Assembly (NCBI RefSeq): GCF_048128805.1
Contig: NC_136016.1
Location: 4,122,001 to 4,186,000 of the forward strand
DNA from: Centroberyx gerrardi
Lineage: Eukaryota > Chordata > Actinopteri > Beryciformes > Berycidae
Reading direction: 5' to 3'
Length of the DNA: 64,000 bases
The first letter of the stretch is position 1; each line of letters starts with the position of its first letter. Position numbers and translations under genes: made by a program. The notes below the pieces were generated by a model. That model saw only the letters and a program-made list of their open reading frames with translations, had not been told where the DNA came from and made no database searches. Shown here one piece after another: positions 11,180 to 25,581 of the stretch.

Positions 11180-13497
11180 TTAAAAATTACATTTTAAATT
11201 AAATCTACATTCCTCTATCATTAAATGTGGCGTTATTGACTAATTTTACTCTACATGTAATACCAGCTAGTAAAATAGGCTACTACCAAATAAACCTTTT
11301 TTTTTTTTTAGATTAAAGGTCTCAGAACATTTTATTTTTTTATTGCAAGTCTGCAAAACATTTATGTGACATGATGAACACCTTAGCTCCCATTGAACAT
11401 TTGAATGTGATGAGGAACTTTTTTTGAAATCAAGTGTCTTGACACACAGATGCTGTGGACTCCAGTGTCAAATCTGAATCGGCAAAAGTTGCCTACTATT
11501 ATATTCTAAGTAAACCACCAACTGTTTGAGGAATGTAAGGGTGAGAATGCTGTCAGAATCATCCTATAACCCCTAGTTAAACAAATACAACACAGACATT
11601 AATACAGTTCCTTTGTTTTATTGTATGGACTTCCAAACATCCAGGTCATAAATGGTATGGTATGGTTGTACTTTATTAATCCCAATTTTCATGAAGCGGA
11701 TATTTGTTGAAGTTCTGTATTGCAAGACTATATTATCCCAATATTGGTCAACTTTGTCCATAAACCTGTAACCTTTTAGCCCTTTTCAAATTGGCAAAAA
11801 GTAAGGTCTCGTTACAGGGTCTGACATAGCCCCTCTTTATGTCAGGGTGTAGTCTAATCTATTTTTCATTGCCCCCTGTTAGATAATTTTTGTGAATGCG
11901 TAGTTACATGCAATACCACTAGCCTAGCCAGCCAGACCTCACAACCTACGGCTTTTCACTGGTCTGCATTCCCAACTTGAAAAGGTGTATGTGTCTGTGT
12001 ACATGGGTGGTATGTGCCTCAGCTGGGGTCATTGCCTCGGCAGAGAACCCCCCCACCCCCACCCCCCCACCCCCAGGACATCATGGCATGGAGGACGCGG
12101 TTGAAGGGCTTAGTATCAGCACTGAACAGCTAATGAGCCGGGTGATCCAGGCACAGGCCCAGCGGCGAGGAGGACCACCCCGCTCACCGTGAACTGTGGT
12201 CGGGCCCATAGCGGCCCAGTCTGGAGGGCCTCAACGCACAGGGCAGCGAGGAGGAAACCGAACCAAGTTGGGAGGTTGAGATTAAAAAAAACAGGAAAGG
12301 ATAGTTGAAAGCAACATGGCAGCTACCGTAATTCCTCTAATACTGGCCCGGGCCTTTATTTACCTCAACTGCAGAGGGTACCAGGCCTTTATTGGAAGCA
12401 GGTTTATATTAGAGACAGGCCTTTATTTCTAATTCCCTCTGTTTGATAAGTATATTTGCTCATATTTTAGTACGAAGCCTCCTTGTTTTCTGATCTGCTT
12501 CTGTTGGGGTACGTTAGGTAGCCATTTTTTTGTTACTGCAATGCATTACGATAATTACGGTAATCGACGACGGCATGCTCCAGAGACTTCCACCGGCCGA
12601 GCCATCTTGTGGCACTTGTATGTTACTACAAACTACAGTTACAAACAGGCACCAGGAGTTTACCGGTATCCACCGTTGTTTACATGTAAACTGAAGCTAA
12701 CTGAAGCTAAGAATAGAATCTATACAATTATATCATATCGCCGTTTATTTCGATGCATATGCGCGAGCTCAGTCCACCTGACAGCCCTCTGTTCTGTCAG
12801 CGGAAAGAGACACAGACAAGCATGGAGGTTTCGGTGCGCCGAGGGCCGACGCTTTCCGGAGTTTCCTGGGGGCACGGTTCCGGCCAGTGCCGATAGCTGG
12901 GCACTGATGTGTTCCTGGTGATCCGGCCGAGATTTCGGCGGGGTCCCGACACCGATGCGTCACCGGGCGTCCGGGGCTTGGATCGGGAGGATCAATGCGG
13001 GCCGTGGGCGCGGTGGAGAGGACAACGGTCCAGCCATATACTAGGTTTTGACCTAGTCTTGTTTCCTTTGTTTTTTTCCCCGGCCTGTATTTGAGGCCGG
13101 CCTTTATTTGTTTGTGTCGACCACGGCCCCGGCCATTATCGGAGACCCGGCTTTTAATTGACTACCGGCCACTATTAGAGGATTTACGGTACTTCACTTG
13201 GCCTAATATGATATAGAGATTTGCAACGTGACCCAATTTTGTCTGCAAGACAAAAAAGTTCCTCATCACATTCAAATGTTCAATGGGAGCTAAGGTGTTC
13301 ATCATGTCACATAAATGTTTTGCAGACTTGCAATAAAAAAATAAAATGTTCTGAGCCCTTTGATCTAAAAAAAAAAAAAAGGTTTATTTGGTAGTAGCCT
13401 ATTTTACTAGCTGGTATTACATGTAGAGTAAAATTAGTCAATAACGCCACATTTAATGATAGAGGAATGTAGATTTAATTTAAAATGTAATTTTTAA

Positions 13498-13530
<33 letters not shown>

Positions 13531-15850
13531 GTTTAAAACCATGTCAACGTTATAACCTTCACGGTGGGTGATGGGGACCTCGGCTGGTGACTTTATAGAT
13601 GCTCTTTATTTGGGTAGGGAACATGGAATAGGGGTAACAGTTTCCACAATAACTATTAATTAATGCCACTCAACTAAAATAATATCACTATATATCACAC
13701 TAACTAGCTAACTTTAGCTTAATCTGAAGCTACAGGCAACCAATTAATTCGCAAAGTGCCTCGTTCTCCTGACAGTAAAGTTCTCACACATTTCACTTTT
13801 ATATTGACGGTTTAATTTTACTTCCGGTTCACCCTCTCCATTGATTTCAGTCACCTGCGGTCTTCAATTCGCAAGGGAAAATTGAAAAATGGAAATTACA
13901 CCAAACCAAAAAATGAGCCGTTTTTCCACTTTGTTCCACTTGATTTTCAATGTTCATGGACATTGGAAAAACAGAAAACGGGCCCGTTTTCTTGTTTTTT
14001 CGTTTTTGATTTAAAAAGGAAAAACGGAAAATGGGCTCGTTTTATTGTTTTTGGTTTTTGGTTTTTGACGGGAAAACGGATTATACTTTAGTACCCTGAC
14101 TTAACTAGTCAGCAGGCTCATTCAGCAAAGCGACCAGTGTTAATATGTTAACATGTGACTGCTATACTGCGAACACTGATGTTAGCTTCTATTAGATACA
14201 TGTTAGATACATGGTGTGTTAACAATAAGACAGTAGTTAGCTGACCAGATACCATGCTCTTGGGCAACAGTTCACAGCCAAGAGCTGTGGACCTCCAATA
14301 TGGCCGTCATAGTGCGTCACGTAGCCTGAAAGCCCTCTATAGTTGCTTAGTTATATGTGCACTTAGAGAGTCCTGCATCCCTGCACAAAACCAACCCACC
14401 AGTGTCAGTACCACCTAAGCCTCTCTAAATGTCAGGGAAAAGCCTGTTAATACACCATTTGGCAAACCCAGCTCTGCAATCCCACTACTGAGGCTTACTG
14501 TACAGGGGTTAAATTAAAATGCAGGGCGGCATCATCCTCAAATATAGGCTAGCTGTGGTCCAGTATAGTCTGGTAGCAATTTTCCTGGTATTCCAGCTCA
14601 GTTTAGGTGGACGTGTGTATTCAGCAGAGTGGGTCACAAGTGTCTCCCAGTTTGGGTCACAAGTGTCTCCCTGTATCTCCCAGTCTGGAAAACACCAAGG
14701 TTTCTTCTAACTTGTGTGGCCTATTTCTGTGCTCAAATTTGTTTGGTTAGAACAACACTGAAGAAATGTCTGATTTCCTGGAAATAGAGCCTCGCCCTTA
14801 CTCCCAAAAAAGTTTCTACCTATTTGTCCATGGTTTTCATATCTTTTCCTAGAACTTCTCATTGATCATTGTAGAGGGATAACACAGGAATGTCTGTTAC
14901 ATCTATCATCAGGACACTACGGCTTTTACTCTTGCACTACTTTTGGTTGATTGTATGGTGATCTGTGAATAAAGCCAATTCTGCTCTTCCAGCCTTTGTA
15001 AGTCGCTCTGGATGAGTATATGAATTCGTTCACTCATTCAGTCCATTTTCCATACCCGCTTATTCCTATTCAGGGTCACAGGAGGGGCTTGAGACTTTCC
15101 CAGCATGCATTTGGCAGAAGGATAAGTGAACTAAATCCCTAAAATATAAATGTAAATGTAACAAAATTTGCTTGGTGGAGATTCCCCATTTCCGGAGGTG
15201 CCAAAACAAACAAACCCTAAGCTACGGCAAAGTCCCTGCATCGAATATCATTTGCCACCAAAACATGCAAACCTACTTATATTCACTAAATTTATGACTG
15301 ATGACTGACAACATATTATTACTTCAATGTTTTACTTTTAGATGTAGGTCACCAAACTATCAGGTTAGAGGGAACAACTACTTAAAGAGAAACGTCACCT
15401 GTTTTACATTAATTTACAATGGCTCTCTTATCTTTAAAATGGTTCATTGAGCAGTACTGACAGAATCCACCTTGCACTGCTTCCATCCTTTTCCCTTCTA
15501 ACCACTGCAGCAAATTCCATAAGTTAACACATTACGCCCACTAATTTTCTTAAGAAAAGCTGGTGTCAGTATACACTAAAATAAAAAAAAAGCAAGTGAC
15601 AAAGAAAAGATTAAAGAAACTTAGAATGACGAAACTAAACACGCACAAAAAAGCAAATTTGCATTTTTTTCTAGCCTGTGATTCATTTCTTTGTGGAAAC
15701 AAAAACACATGCAAATGATTTTGATTCCTGAGCTAATGAGCTGAGCTTTATTGAGGAAGTGAAGTGTCAGCCAGTTAATTAAGGCACGGACAGAGCACTA
15801 ATTATCTCGGAGAGCTGAGTCTGACTGACAAGGCCTTTACTGCTGTGTAT

Positions 15851-15890
<40 letters not shown>

Positions 15891-17620
15891 ATGTGTGTGT
15901 GTGCATATCTTTCTTTATTTGTGTGTCTCAGTCATCTAATATTGTTCATGTACGTGTATCATTTATGTGTGTAAAAGGACCCCAGGCTTCAAAGCCAAAC
16001 CTCATTGGCTATGATAATCTGTATTTCCCCACCCAGCACAAATGTCTCCCCTAATGAGTGACCAGGAATACAGAAACACAAAAACAAGTCTACAAGGCAT
16101 GGAACTAACTTTTCAGAATTCACCACCCACTTTTGTTTCCAGACGATATTTTGTGAATATCGCGATATTTTCCACGGTATCGAATGTCAATATCAGCTCC
16201 AGCGGTGCTGTTCTGTAGCTGAGCCTGACCTTTGACCTCCCTGCGATTTCCTTACAGGGATCAATAAAGTATCACATTACTAGGCTTTAGGTATTATCAG
16301 GTTATCTGTCAAATTCTCTAGTAGAGGTGCGAGGTTTACCATGCAGAGCATTTACCAGCCTTTGGATAGTGGATGGTGTTGATGTGAATCCCTGGAAGCC
16401 TGTCACAACACACTGAACTCAGTTTTAGTGGTCTTGAGAGACTAGTAGTGTTTTCCTTTGCACCAGTAGCATATATATAGATATATCGCAATTCAATATA
16501 TCGCGATACAAAAATGTGACGATATGTATCGTGGTGCAGGAAAATGAATTGCAATATTATTTGCACTTTGTAATGACATTTATAAGTTGTTGTTTACATT
16601 CTAGCAAGCCAATGCCATTGCTAGAAAGATTTGTGGCTCAGAAATAAACATAATTCTGCACAGTCATACTTTGTTGTTATTGAGCTTTTATTTATTACAT
16701 CGTATCATGGTTGAATTGAATCGTAAACCCCATATCGCATATATTGTCCCATCCCTAATAGCTATGGCACAGTATCGGCACACTTCAGTTTTCTACTGGA
16801 ACACAATAGGTGTGGTCCTGTTTGTGTTTGAGACCAGAATGCGGAAACCAGCACGTAACCCTGCTAGCACCAAACATGTTAGGGTGCCACGCTTCCATCA
16901 TACCCATACAGAACTGAACTGTGTATGAAACATAATGGCAAAGCATACCACATTGAGCCAGTTTGGCACACTTACAGTGGAAAAACACAGTTTTGTGGTC
17001 AAGTTTGCCTACTGACCTGAAGGTGTGGCTGGGTAAACATCAGTATATGTCATAGTATAGCATAATTCTATGTAAACCAGTAGCTAATTAGTTAGGAATG
17101 GTGTCATCACGACCTTTAGACCTACAGTAGTTCTTGATTGCGTCGCTGTGGTTGCATACCACAGCGAGGCTCAACCAGGGTGTTTCACATGTGTGTGAGG
17201 TTGCCAGGCCAATCTGTTTATAAGCCACACTCAAATGGTTTGGCTGTCTTCCTCTACACACACACACATCACATACAACCACTCACCCGCTGAATTTCTT
17301 CCCCTGCTGCAATGTTGCTCTCCTTACTTAGCCTACTTCTCCGCATAGGGGGGAATGAAGCCAGTGTGTGTGTGTACATGCTTGTGTGTGTGTTTCCAGT
17401 ATCAAGACTCCTTTGTCAGTTGAGTGACCCAGCCCTTCCCAGCCTACAGTGAGTCTACTGTTTTTCAGCTGTTGATTCCTGCCTAGTCAGCTTGGGACTC
17501 AGCAATATCTATGAAGGAGAGTCACTTCTATAGATTTCTCTTTAGAGTGGAATTGATTAAGTCTTCTTGTTGGAAAACCCTTTCTAATTGCTTACCAAGG
17601 GTTCCCCCCAACACACATGT

Positions 17621-17703
<83 letters not shown>

Positions 17704-20415
17704 ATGGTTATGTAGTTTTATGATAACAAAGCCATGGGGCCCCCTCAGCACATTTGAAGGCTGCCCTCATTGGAAACTTAAGATAGTTTGCATTCCACAC
17801 ACTCTATGGGTCACTGCACTGCCCAGAGGGTGAGATTGTTTGGATTTAAGTGCGGCAGCATAGTGGGCTGCAACATGCAGCTAAACTCTTTTTTATTAAA
17901 CAGTACATTCTCTGTCTGAACTGTACCAACTTCAGTCTCTAACACACACCAAGAATTCAGAAGAACCAAAATACTTTTTCCAAACATTCACTACTAACTG
18001 GTATAATATGAAATCACATTACACTTCTTGTACAGATTTAATAAACCCAGAAAATATATTTTTTTCACTTTAACCAATGTTAACACAGAATCTTTGAGGG
18101 CCCAGTCAGTCAAGAGGAACTTGGAATCTCAGTGGCATCACACATTGTGGTATCACAATGAGAACATTGAGCAGTGTAATGTCAGAACTCCAGAACAAAA
18201 TTGGCCCAAAGAGGCATTTGGTTTCTGAGCACGATGGAGGCGACACAGAAAACAAGACGACAGAGAGGCAAGAAGAAGAAAGGCTGGGAGGTACAGCAGA
18301 ACCCACAGCAGCAGGATGCCCAGGTATGGCCCTCCCACAGACCAGCAGGGAGGAGAGCCTACCTACCTCCTCTCCCTGAGGAGAGAGAGACCGGGGTTCC
18401 ACACCATCTCCAGAACTACAGGAGACAGGAGGACAACTGGACCAGGCGGAGGGAACGGGTACGGGCCCAGGAAGAGGTCTGGATCCGTGCCTGGGCTGAG
18501 GAACAGACTGAGGTCCAGAAGCAATTTGGCCCCGAGAAGTATCAGAAGATAATGGAGGAAGAAAATTCTCTGAAGCGGGCTCTGGGCCTGGACTTCCTGA
18601 TCCAGACCCATGAACAGCCCCAGGAACAGGCCATCAAGACTGACGCTCAGCTGGAGGAGAATCCTGCTGGTCAGCAGACCCAGGCTGCAGAGGATTCTCT
18701 GTCAGACCTCCAGCTGCAGCTGAAGGAAGCGCAGAAGCTTGCAGAGCAGCAGGCCAAGAAAATCCAGGCCATTGAGCAGAAGAACAAGGCTCTGCACAAC
18801 AACATCGAGCAGCTTAACGAGGATCTCCAGAGAGAGAAGAACCTCAGCGCTCAGGCTGAAGAAAATCATCAGGCTGCCATGCTGGAACTGCGGCTTAAAT
18901 TTGCTAAATCGGCCATCCAGGAGACAGATGCTAAGCTGAAAGCAGATGCAGTAAAGGACGCTCTGCGAAAGGAAAAAGAGGAGGCAGAGAAGGCCAAAAA
19001 CATCACCAAGCAGGCCGTGGAGGAGACCCAGAAGGCCGTTGAGAAGTACCTGGCCGCCCAGCTGGCTCTGAAGCAGGCTGAGGAGAAGCTGAAGAAACAT
19101 CTCCTCCAGTGGCAGCAGGAGAGGGCCGAACTGATCAAGGCCAAAAATGACACCCAGCGGGCCATGGAGGACAAGGAGCAAGAGTGGGCTGAGAGAGAGC
19201 GCTTTGTGCTGGAAAAGATCGCAGATCTGGAGCAGGACATGAGTGAGACTTTGGAGAAGAAGAAGAAGAAGAAGAAGAAACATGGCCTTCTGAGAAGACT
19301 CGCTGATGCCCTGACTCCCAGCCGCAAAGAGAGGAAGAAGAAGAACAAGGAGGACAAGATGGAGTCAACCTCCAACTAGGACTCCACTAAACCTCCAATT
19401 CCTCAAGTGAAGCACCATGACACCTGTGCTCACACACCTTGCACTTTGCATCCTGAATAAAAGATATCGGCATGATATCGAAAATAATGTACTGCCTGTA
19501 TAGTTTTACTTCTGTAGAGAATTGTAAGTTCCACTACAGTCAACAGTGTGTGTGTAACTAAACTACCAATTGTCATCCTGAAGTCACATCATGGTCTTGG
19601 AATTTTAAAGATTCAGTTGACATTTTACACAAAAATAGTTTACTCATATAATGCAGCTCTAAAAGAAGTCTTAACATATTGCTGAAGTTTGATATAGATG
19701 GGTATATTAACTTAATAGGCTACTGGATGTGAGAAACTAAAAGCTTAATATCACAAACAGTCAGAGAACAAGCAGCTCCTGTGACAAAAGCTACATGTCT
19801 GTACCTTGTTTTCTGAGAGCGTAGCTGAATGCAGATGGAAGTTTATATTTCCAAACCAACAATTATATTATAAAGTTCCACATGGAATAACTGTTCTTTG
19901 AATGACCCTCCAGGACTTACCAAGCTCTGTGGACTAGTCTGACACCTCTTTAAATAAGCAGATCATTGATGTGTTATGGATGATTTATGAATTCTCAGGT
20001 TACATGGAAAAGTCTGACTGGAGAAAATATTTCCTCAGCATTTCAAATACAGGGCATTGATTATTCCCAACATTGTAGTTTGGAATTGAAGTGATTGGTT
20101 TCCAACCAGAGTTTTACCTGCAGCCTGCATGAGAATAATAAATCTTTCTGTCAAATCAGTGCTGATAAGAAATCAAGTCAAGATGCAGTTCACAGGCTCG
20201 CTCACGCTTGCTGGGATCAGATGCAGTTCAGTTACATTAGAAAAATACATTTCACATACTGTATATTTCAGAATATATTTAGAGAAATGCTTGAAAATAT
20301 ACTGAAATATGCCAGATATGTATATACATGTAGATGGCATTAATTTGAAATGTAATTTGACACTGGAACTACATTTTCTTGGGATGTGCTGTTGTTAATG
20401 TGAGCGGCCACAAAC

Positions 20416-20457
<42 letters not shown>

Positions 20458-22107
20458 TGTGTTTTACAGTTAGTGTGTGTAATTACAGGCACACACTTTA
20501 AGGAAGCCCTGATATAGAAATTCAAATTTTCTTTTTTTTATATACGTATAAGGACGTGATCTAGGCTCAAACGCAGCCTCATTGTTTTTATTTAGAAATT
20601 TACAGTTAAAGCATATTCAAAAATTCATCATCAGCACAGTTGGAACATGTCTTTGACCAATCAGATTGCTCGGCTGAAATTATATTCATTCATTTCAGAA
20701 TAACCCTATAAACTAAACTATATTTATCACAAAAGCACATTATTGTTATACTGAGACATAGTGGATTTCAAAAATATAGTTCAGTAAAAGTGAACAAAGT
20801 GGGACCTTTAATAGTTAAATGGTTAAAGTTTATTCAAGACCATCTGTTCACATGCTTTTTCATATCATAACAAAAGATCAGAATAACCTGACTGTTATTA
20901 TGACTGAAGAAACAACAGCAAACAGAATAAGGGCAGATATCATAGAGTTTACTCAAAAATCCTCGACTATGCTGGAAGCGTTGGCATTCTGGGTCTGTTG
21001 ACTCATATAAATATTTGTCCCTATGATTTCAGAGTGCAGATGCTTTCACTTCCTCGGTCATCTCTTGTTATGATATGAAGTTGTTTGGAAATGTAACATA
21101 TGCTTGTCTGGGACACTAAAACTCTCCATTGAATGTCTCATTAGAATCAGTTCAGGTTCAGGTCTTCCCATAGACAACCAGTGCAGTATTGATCAATTCT
21201 ACAATAAATATGTAATCAAACAACCTGCATCATATTGAGAAATGTCTGCGGGCTAAAAACGCTGAGCGATAAAGACACAATCAACTGAAATCCACGTCTG
21301 CTGACTCTCATTTGATTACTCATCTTTCTAAAAGGCTTTCATGACGGGCCGAAAAGCACTTAGCTAATTGCAATTTCCTCTCCTCTGTAACCTCAATTCC
21401 TCCCTCTCTCCCCTCATTCCCCAAACTGTCCCGCTCCCTATGCCTCTCTCTCTCCGTCTTTCTTATCTCCTCTCTTCCAGGTTCACCAAATCATCTCTCT
21501 CCCTTTCTCTCTCTCTCTCTCTCTCCTCTCTCTCCATACCTTCTCATCTTGCTTTTGCATCCCAGAATATCAGAATTACAGAGTTAGCATATGAACGGCT
21601 TTGGTCCAACAGATGTATATACACCAACCTCTAATTTTGACGATCCTCCCTCGCTTTTTCTCTCCATTCGTCCTCCCTCTTCTCTCCTCACCTCCCCCCT
21701 TCCTGCCCTCATTCAGTGCTATTCAGTTCAAATCAGATCAGCTTTCTACTTTCTACATTTACTGCCATATATGTATGAAATCAAGCAGAATTTTCATCAA
21801 ATCAAATTTCTCTTTCTCTCTCCCTTTCTCCCTCTTTCTCTTTCCAGGAGTGCAGGATGATGAAGATGTGAAGCTGATGTTGCAGGGCTCCAGTATGGTG
21901 AAGGTAGTATTATTAATAGTAGCAGTAGCAATCGTAGTACTTGTTGTTGTATATATATAAATCAGATTTAACTGATGTTTATTATGTATGCAGGTCCGCT
22001 CGCCTCGCTGGCAGAAGAGACGGACTCTGAAGCTGCTGGATGATGGCGTCACCGTCTGGTGTCAGTCCCACAAAACCTCCAGCCGAGCCAAGGAGCAGCA
22101 GTCCTGT

Positions 22108-22157
<50 letters not shown>

Positions 22158-22827
22158 TGTACTTCCATCCTTATGAGGACCACAAGGCTAGAAAGATGAG
22201 GAAAGATGAGGACTTCTACAATGAGCTTGTTAAGGTTTAGGATTGTGTTTTCAAAGGCCCAAGGGTTATGAAACTCACTCAATGTATAAATGACTTCCAG
22301 TCCAAGGAAGAAAATGAAAAACATAATTGCTGTTATGCGTGTTTCTCCATGGCAACAGCAATAAGGATTTAGTTTTCACCTTATTTTAGCTCCCAAGCCC
22401 TTAAAAAAATGGTGAACCAAGACACAAAAAATGAAAAATCTTTTATTTGATGAATAATCATCGGAATGAGCCTAGAACATGCAAATATACATGTGCCATT
22501 TGCCATTTGGCTGACAGCTTTTTCCCAAATGTCTAACAGAGCCGTGGGTGCATAAAGTTTTAGCATCAATGCCATATTCCACCATACTCATTATACATTG
22601 TAGATTTTAAGGTTTGTGACCCCTTTAAAATCACCTCATGACCCTTTCAGGGGTCCCAGCCCCTAGGTTCAGAAACCAGCTCCATATGACATCACATGCA
22701 GGCCTTTCCTTTTCTGTAGAAATGGTTCCAGTAGAGGCTCAGTGGTCTGACTGGGCGTGTGAGGTGAAACATGGAAATACAATACTTATTTTTGTTACCT
22801 ATAAGTGGCACCTACCGCTCTGTACAC

Positions 22828-22861
<34 letters not shown>

Positions 22862-23269
22862 GGGGTCACACACAGCGCCCTGATTACAGTGCTGATCTAT
22901 TTTGAGGCCGAGCCCATCCCTGCCATAGATCAAACAGACAGATTATAGGACATCATATGGTGGAGGGAGTCGGCCCTGGAGCCTGTGGTTTGGTGCTATA
23001 TAGTTACCATACGGCTCCACCACGAGGTTAGCCTCCCAACTTAGATGCTGTACAAGACCTTTAATTGCCGCAAGAGTCGATTCCCTTGTGATGTGGCAGT
23101 CTGTATGTATGTGTGTGTGCGTGTGTGTGTGTGTGTTTTGGGACGTCTCCTCCAACCACCAATAGCTGGGTGTGTATCTCGCGTCTCTTGCTTTCATGAC
23201 ACCCAGGAGTTGAGATGTCATTACATGGATATCAAAGAGCAAGAAGTTTTCAAATCAGGACCTACTTTC

Positions 23270-23304
<35 letters not shown>

Positions 23305-24310
23305 ATACAAGCTCCGGCCCCATATCCTAAAACTCACAATGTGCTTGTTCAGCTCGTTTTTATCTGTATTTATGCCCTTTTGTTCTTTGGTACTTAATGC
23401 CAAACCTGCCAGGTTGTTATTAGAATAGATAATATTTCTTTCCAACAAAAACGTTTTTTAATAGTTCAGTTAGAAATTTGAAGAAAGAAAATGAGAAAAA
23501 GACAAACTAGCTTATGAATTTGAAAGTTGATTAGAAAGCTTTCGATTGATGTCTTGGACCAATCTGTTTAGATTCTAGGGTTTTGGTCAAAACCCATACA
23601 GATAATTTTGGACTGAAACTGCTGATAGCTGATATTTTGTGCTGATAGTCACTGGAGAAAAATAAAACAATGCCTTAAAAGTTTTTGAAAATGGATGGAT
23701 GGCATTGAAAGTGCTTTATAAAACCCTGTGACAGATATTTGCATTGATATAAGTCCTTGAATATGATGTCCAAGTGAGTGTGGGAACCCTGTATTCAGTA
23801 TCTTTGAATTTAACCATGTTGATGCCAAATCCCCCCAAAATAACAAGTATTCACTGTTTCCTGCAGAATTTCAGGGTTGAAAAGCTTCTGGAACAGTCTC
23901 TCTATAGTTCTGTACCCACTAGACATCACCCCATCATCCTTATGAACAACATTTGCATTATTTGGAGCAGAATTCCCTTCTTTCTGCATACTGTAATTCT
24001 TTCTATAGCCCACACAGTGCACAGTGCCTTGCTGTCAGCCTGTGACCTGACAGGCTGTGTGTGTTGTCTCTGGTGAAACCATTGGCAAACAGTGATGGGC
24101 AAACACCGGCCAATATTTGGTCAGTGGGGATGCCGTGTATTAATCTGGTTTATTCGTTATACAGTGTGATGTGATTGTTAAAAGAAAACGTACAAACACA
24201 TTAATGCGGAAATTTGCTTCAAGGTGTGCTGGACGAACAAACAGCAGCACTGTTTGTGAGCCAGAGGCAAACACTTTTCTATGCTATTCGGAGGACACCT
24301 TGCTTGCTTT

Positions 24311-24344
<34 letters not shown>

Positions 24345-25544
24345 CCAAGTCAGGATTCACAATGCTGACAGCTCACCTCTGCAGCAAAATATGTCAAATG
24401 GGGCTGTTTGTGTCTAATATTAGGAGGGATTAGAATCAACAGTGTAACATGGTCACCAATGTTATTTGTTGCCAAATGTTTCCTGACAGTTTGTTGTTTC
24501 CTGACATACACTATGTCCTGCAGAAATACAAGCTGGTATTTCAACATACAGGTTTACTCAATTAACAAGAGAACTGAATCCCATGCAATTCAAGTTCCTT
24601 TTATTACTGTGTATTTTATTACAAAGCAAAAGAAGCAGTAGTAGCAGTGGCAGTAACAGTAGTAGCAGTGGTAGTAGTAGTAGCAGTAGCAGCAGCATTA
24701 GTAGTATAAGTAGTACTAGTTCTGTGCTACTGTTTTGTTTTTGTTTTTAAACTTTGACCCAGAGAAACAAGAAATTCTCTGGAATTCGATGGGTGAGATT
24801 ATGCAAACCAAACTAGATAAATTAACTACCGTACTGCATTAGTGTGCGTGTGTGTGTGTGTGTGTCAGTCAATAGAAATCTTTTTAAGTGTGCATGAGTG
24901 TGTGTGAGTGACTCAAAGCTACACCACCTTAAATACACACTAGAGGCCTGTGTAAGGAATGCTGCCATGAAACAGAAAGGGCCTTGCCTGAGTGCTGCCA
25001 TTGGTGCTAGAATCTAAATAAGATGGAATGGGAGATGTTAAACATAACATAACTTGTGAATTTACAGCTTAATACTAGAACTACTGTTACACGGGAACCC
25101 ACCAAAACCAGTCCCCTGACCCCTTTTATAGTCAAATAGGGCAGAGAATGAGAGAAGTGGAAAAGTTGTGTGCGAGTTGCTTGTGTGAAAGTGTATGAGA
25201 GTGTGTGAGTGTGTGTTTGGGAGAGAAAATAAGAAATCGAGAGATGAAAGGCGACAGCTCTGATTCTATAATGTGTGTTTATTCGAGCCTGGAGTTGTGC
25301 TGTAGCGCCATTGCAGACGGGTAAACGTTCACTTTTCTCCCATCATCTCTCATCCAGTGTGGTAATTCTCTCCCCTCCTCTTTCCCTCTACCCTTCCTAC
25401 CTCATCTCCTATCTCGCCTAATATCTCTCTCTTTGTCTCCTCTCTCTGTCCCTGTCTTTTCAATTCAATTAACTATGCTTTATTGACATGAAAGGAAAGG
25501 ACAATATTCAACATGTTGATATGAAGGCCCTATCCATCCTTGTT

Positions 25545-25581
<37 letters not shown>

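Noticed and set aside
10636-14090. Tandem or direct repeat, or CRISPR-like array
   Set aside because: The arms are inverted, not direct, with one long spacer; CRISPR does not apply to vertebrate DNA.
18201-18233. Eleven-residue N-terminal extension of the coiled-coil gene
   Set aside because: It starts at TTG, not ATG; the ATG at 18234 has strong context.
18702-19375. Long minus-strand frames (193 and 168 codons) opposite the coiled-coil gene
   Set aside because: They are Leu/Ser/Phe-rich antisense readings of a Lys/Glu/Gln-rich coding sequence, without splice or start support.
18234-19379. Possible HEXIM1 (intronless neighbour of ACBD4 in mammals)
   Set aside because: Lacks the HEXIM basic nuclear-localisation and PYNT-containing signature and the acidic region; only the intronless structure agrees.
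21368-21960. Ser/Leu/Pro-rich frames before and through plcd3a exon 2
   Set aside because: They read the CT-rich intronic tract; only 21848–21903 is an exon.
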